A stretch of DNA of 6,378 nucleotides, from NCBI GenBank assembly GCA_938023885.1, contig CALJCU010000182.1, positions 1 through 6,378 on the forward strand. The letters are read 5' to 3'. This stretch comes from an uncultured Prevotella sp. (lineage in GTDB: Bacteria > Bacteroidota > Bacteroidia > Bacteroidales > Bacteroidaceae). A program made the position numbers and the translations under genes. Under the pieces are notes generated by a model. The model ran no database searches. It saw nothing but the letters and a program-made list of their open reading frames with translations, and was not told the origin of the DNA. Positions 6,194 to 6,378 of the stretch are shown here, piece after piece (the stretch's first letter is position 1; each line of letters starts with the position of its first letter).

Positions 6194-6378
6194 TTATTTA
6201 TTCGGGTTATTACGATGGTTACCAACGATCGTCTTGGCTTTCTTCCATCTCGCAGAGGACTGGAGGCGAAAGGACTGGAGCGAGTTCGATATATTCTTCC
6301 GTTCATTCTTTATATCATTAGTCAATGGATTCTGCCCGGACAAAGCTTGTGCATTGACATGATGTGCAATCTGGTTGA
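6194..6378 (-). CDS. MobC-like mobilization relaxosome protein, C-terminal part (cut by window edge)
   Basis: An open frame enters from the right edge and gives 60 residues before the TAA at 6194-6196. It begins NQIAHHVNAQALSG and ends GNHRNNPNK. The NQIAHHVN segment matches the conserved N-x-N-Q-I-A-x-x-x-N block near the end of MobC-type relaxosome accessory proteins, small DNA-binding proteins that help the relaxase nick at oriT. The stop is separated from the relaxase ATG at 6187 by only 6 bases, the tight coupling normal for mobC-relaxase pairs. The remaining tail is rich in Lys, Arg, Ser and Asn. The N-terminal ribbon-helix-helix part and the promoter lie outside the window, as oriT probably does too. 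Confidence 0.75.
   Translation of the reverse strand, partial: NQIAHHVNAQALSGQNPLTNDIKNERKNISNSLQSFRLQSSARWKKAKTIVGNHRNNPNK

Larger units (their letters stand above)
3716..6378 (-). mobile_element. Mobilization module of an integrated mobilizable element (partial)
   Basis: Three consecutive same-strand genes, a MobC-like fragment, a relaxase and a DUF3408-like protein, form a typical Bacteroidales mobilization cassette. It is visibly GC-richer than the left half: single 60-base lines counted by eye give about 55% in the relaxase and about 40% in the regulator. No integrase, oriT, replication gene or terminal repeat is seen, so the boundaries are unknown. The left limit given is just the last recognised gene, and the right side runs off the window. 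The broken relaxase suggests an element that can no longer move with its own relaxase. Confidence 0.55.

Overview
The window looks like a chromosomal segment of a Bacteroidales bacterium, most likely Prevotella or a close relative. The grounds are two promoters matching the Bacteroidetes consensus (TTTG or TTG, then TAnnTTTG), AT-rich leaders without Shine-Dalgarno sequences, a lipoprotein TPR/transmembrane/HTH regulator of a type common in that order, and a Bacteroidales-style mobilization module. Genus is inference; there is no rRNA or other marker gene.

Left part (1-1585, minus strand): a compact operon led by a small exported protein of about 128 residues that resembles DUF3244. It is followed 11 bp later by a UDP-glucuronate decarboxylase (UDP-xylose synthase family), and 10 bp after that by a DUF4422 putative glycosyltransferase that runs off the left edge. 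This looks like the start of a surface-polysaccharide or exopolysaccharide locus.

Middle (1586-3543): a 242-bp divergent intergenic region holds a near-ideal promoter for the leftward operon. Just upstream of its -33 box is a two-copy direct repeat, TTGTTCCAANNNNTTGTC, with a period of exactly 21 bp (two helical turns). On the other side is a promoter for the rightward gene, a 554-residue membrane-spanning TPR protein with a cytoplasmic HTH. The layout suggests that this regulator, or another activator, controls the polysaccharide operon through the repeat. A long hairpin follows the regulator gene.

Right part (3544-6378, minus strand): a GC-richer mobilization module. In transcription order it holds the C-terminal end of a MobC-like relaxosome protein, a relaxase gene broken by an internal frame-changing deletion in its catalytic domain, and a 200-residue Lys/Pro/Ser/Thr-rich protein with a ribbon-helix-helix-like C-terminus (DUF3408-like). 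No integrase, attachment site or oriT is visible. The element continues past the right edge, and its other end probably lies in the 172-bp gap at 3544-3715.

The most distinctive signals are the helically phased repeat in the divergent promoter region, the small secreted protein heading a nucleotide-sugar/glycosyltransferase operon, and the relaxase deletion.
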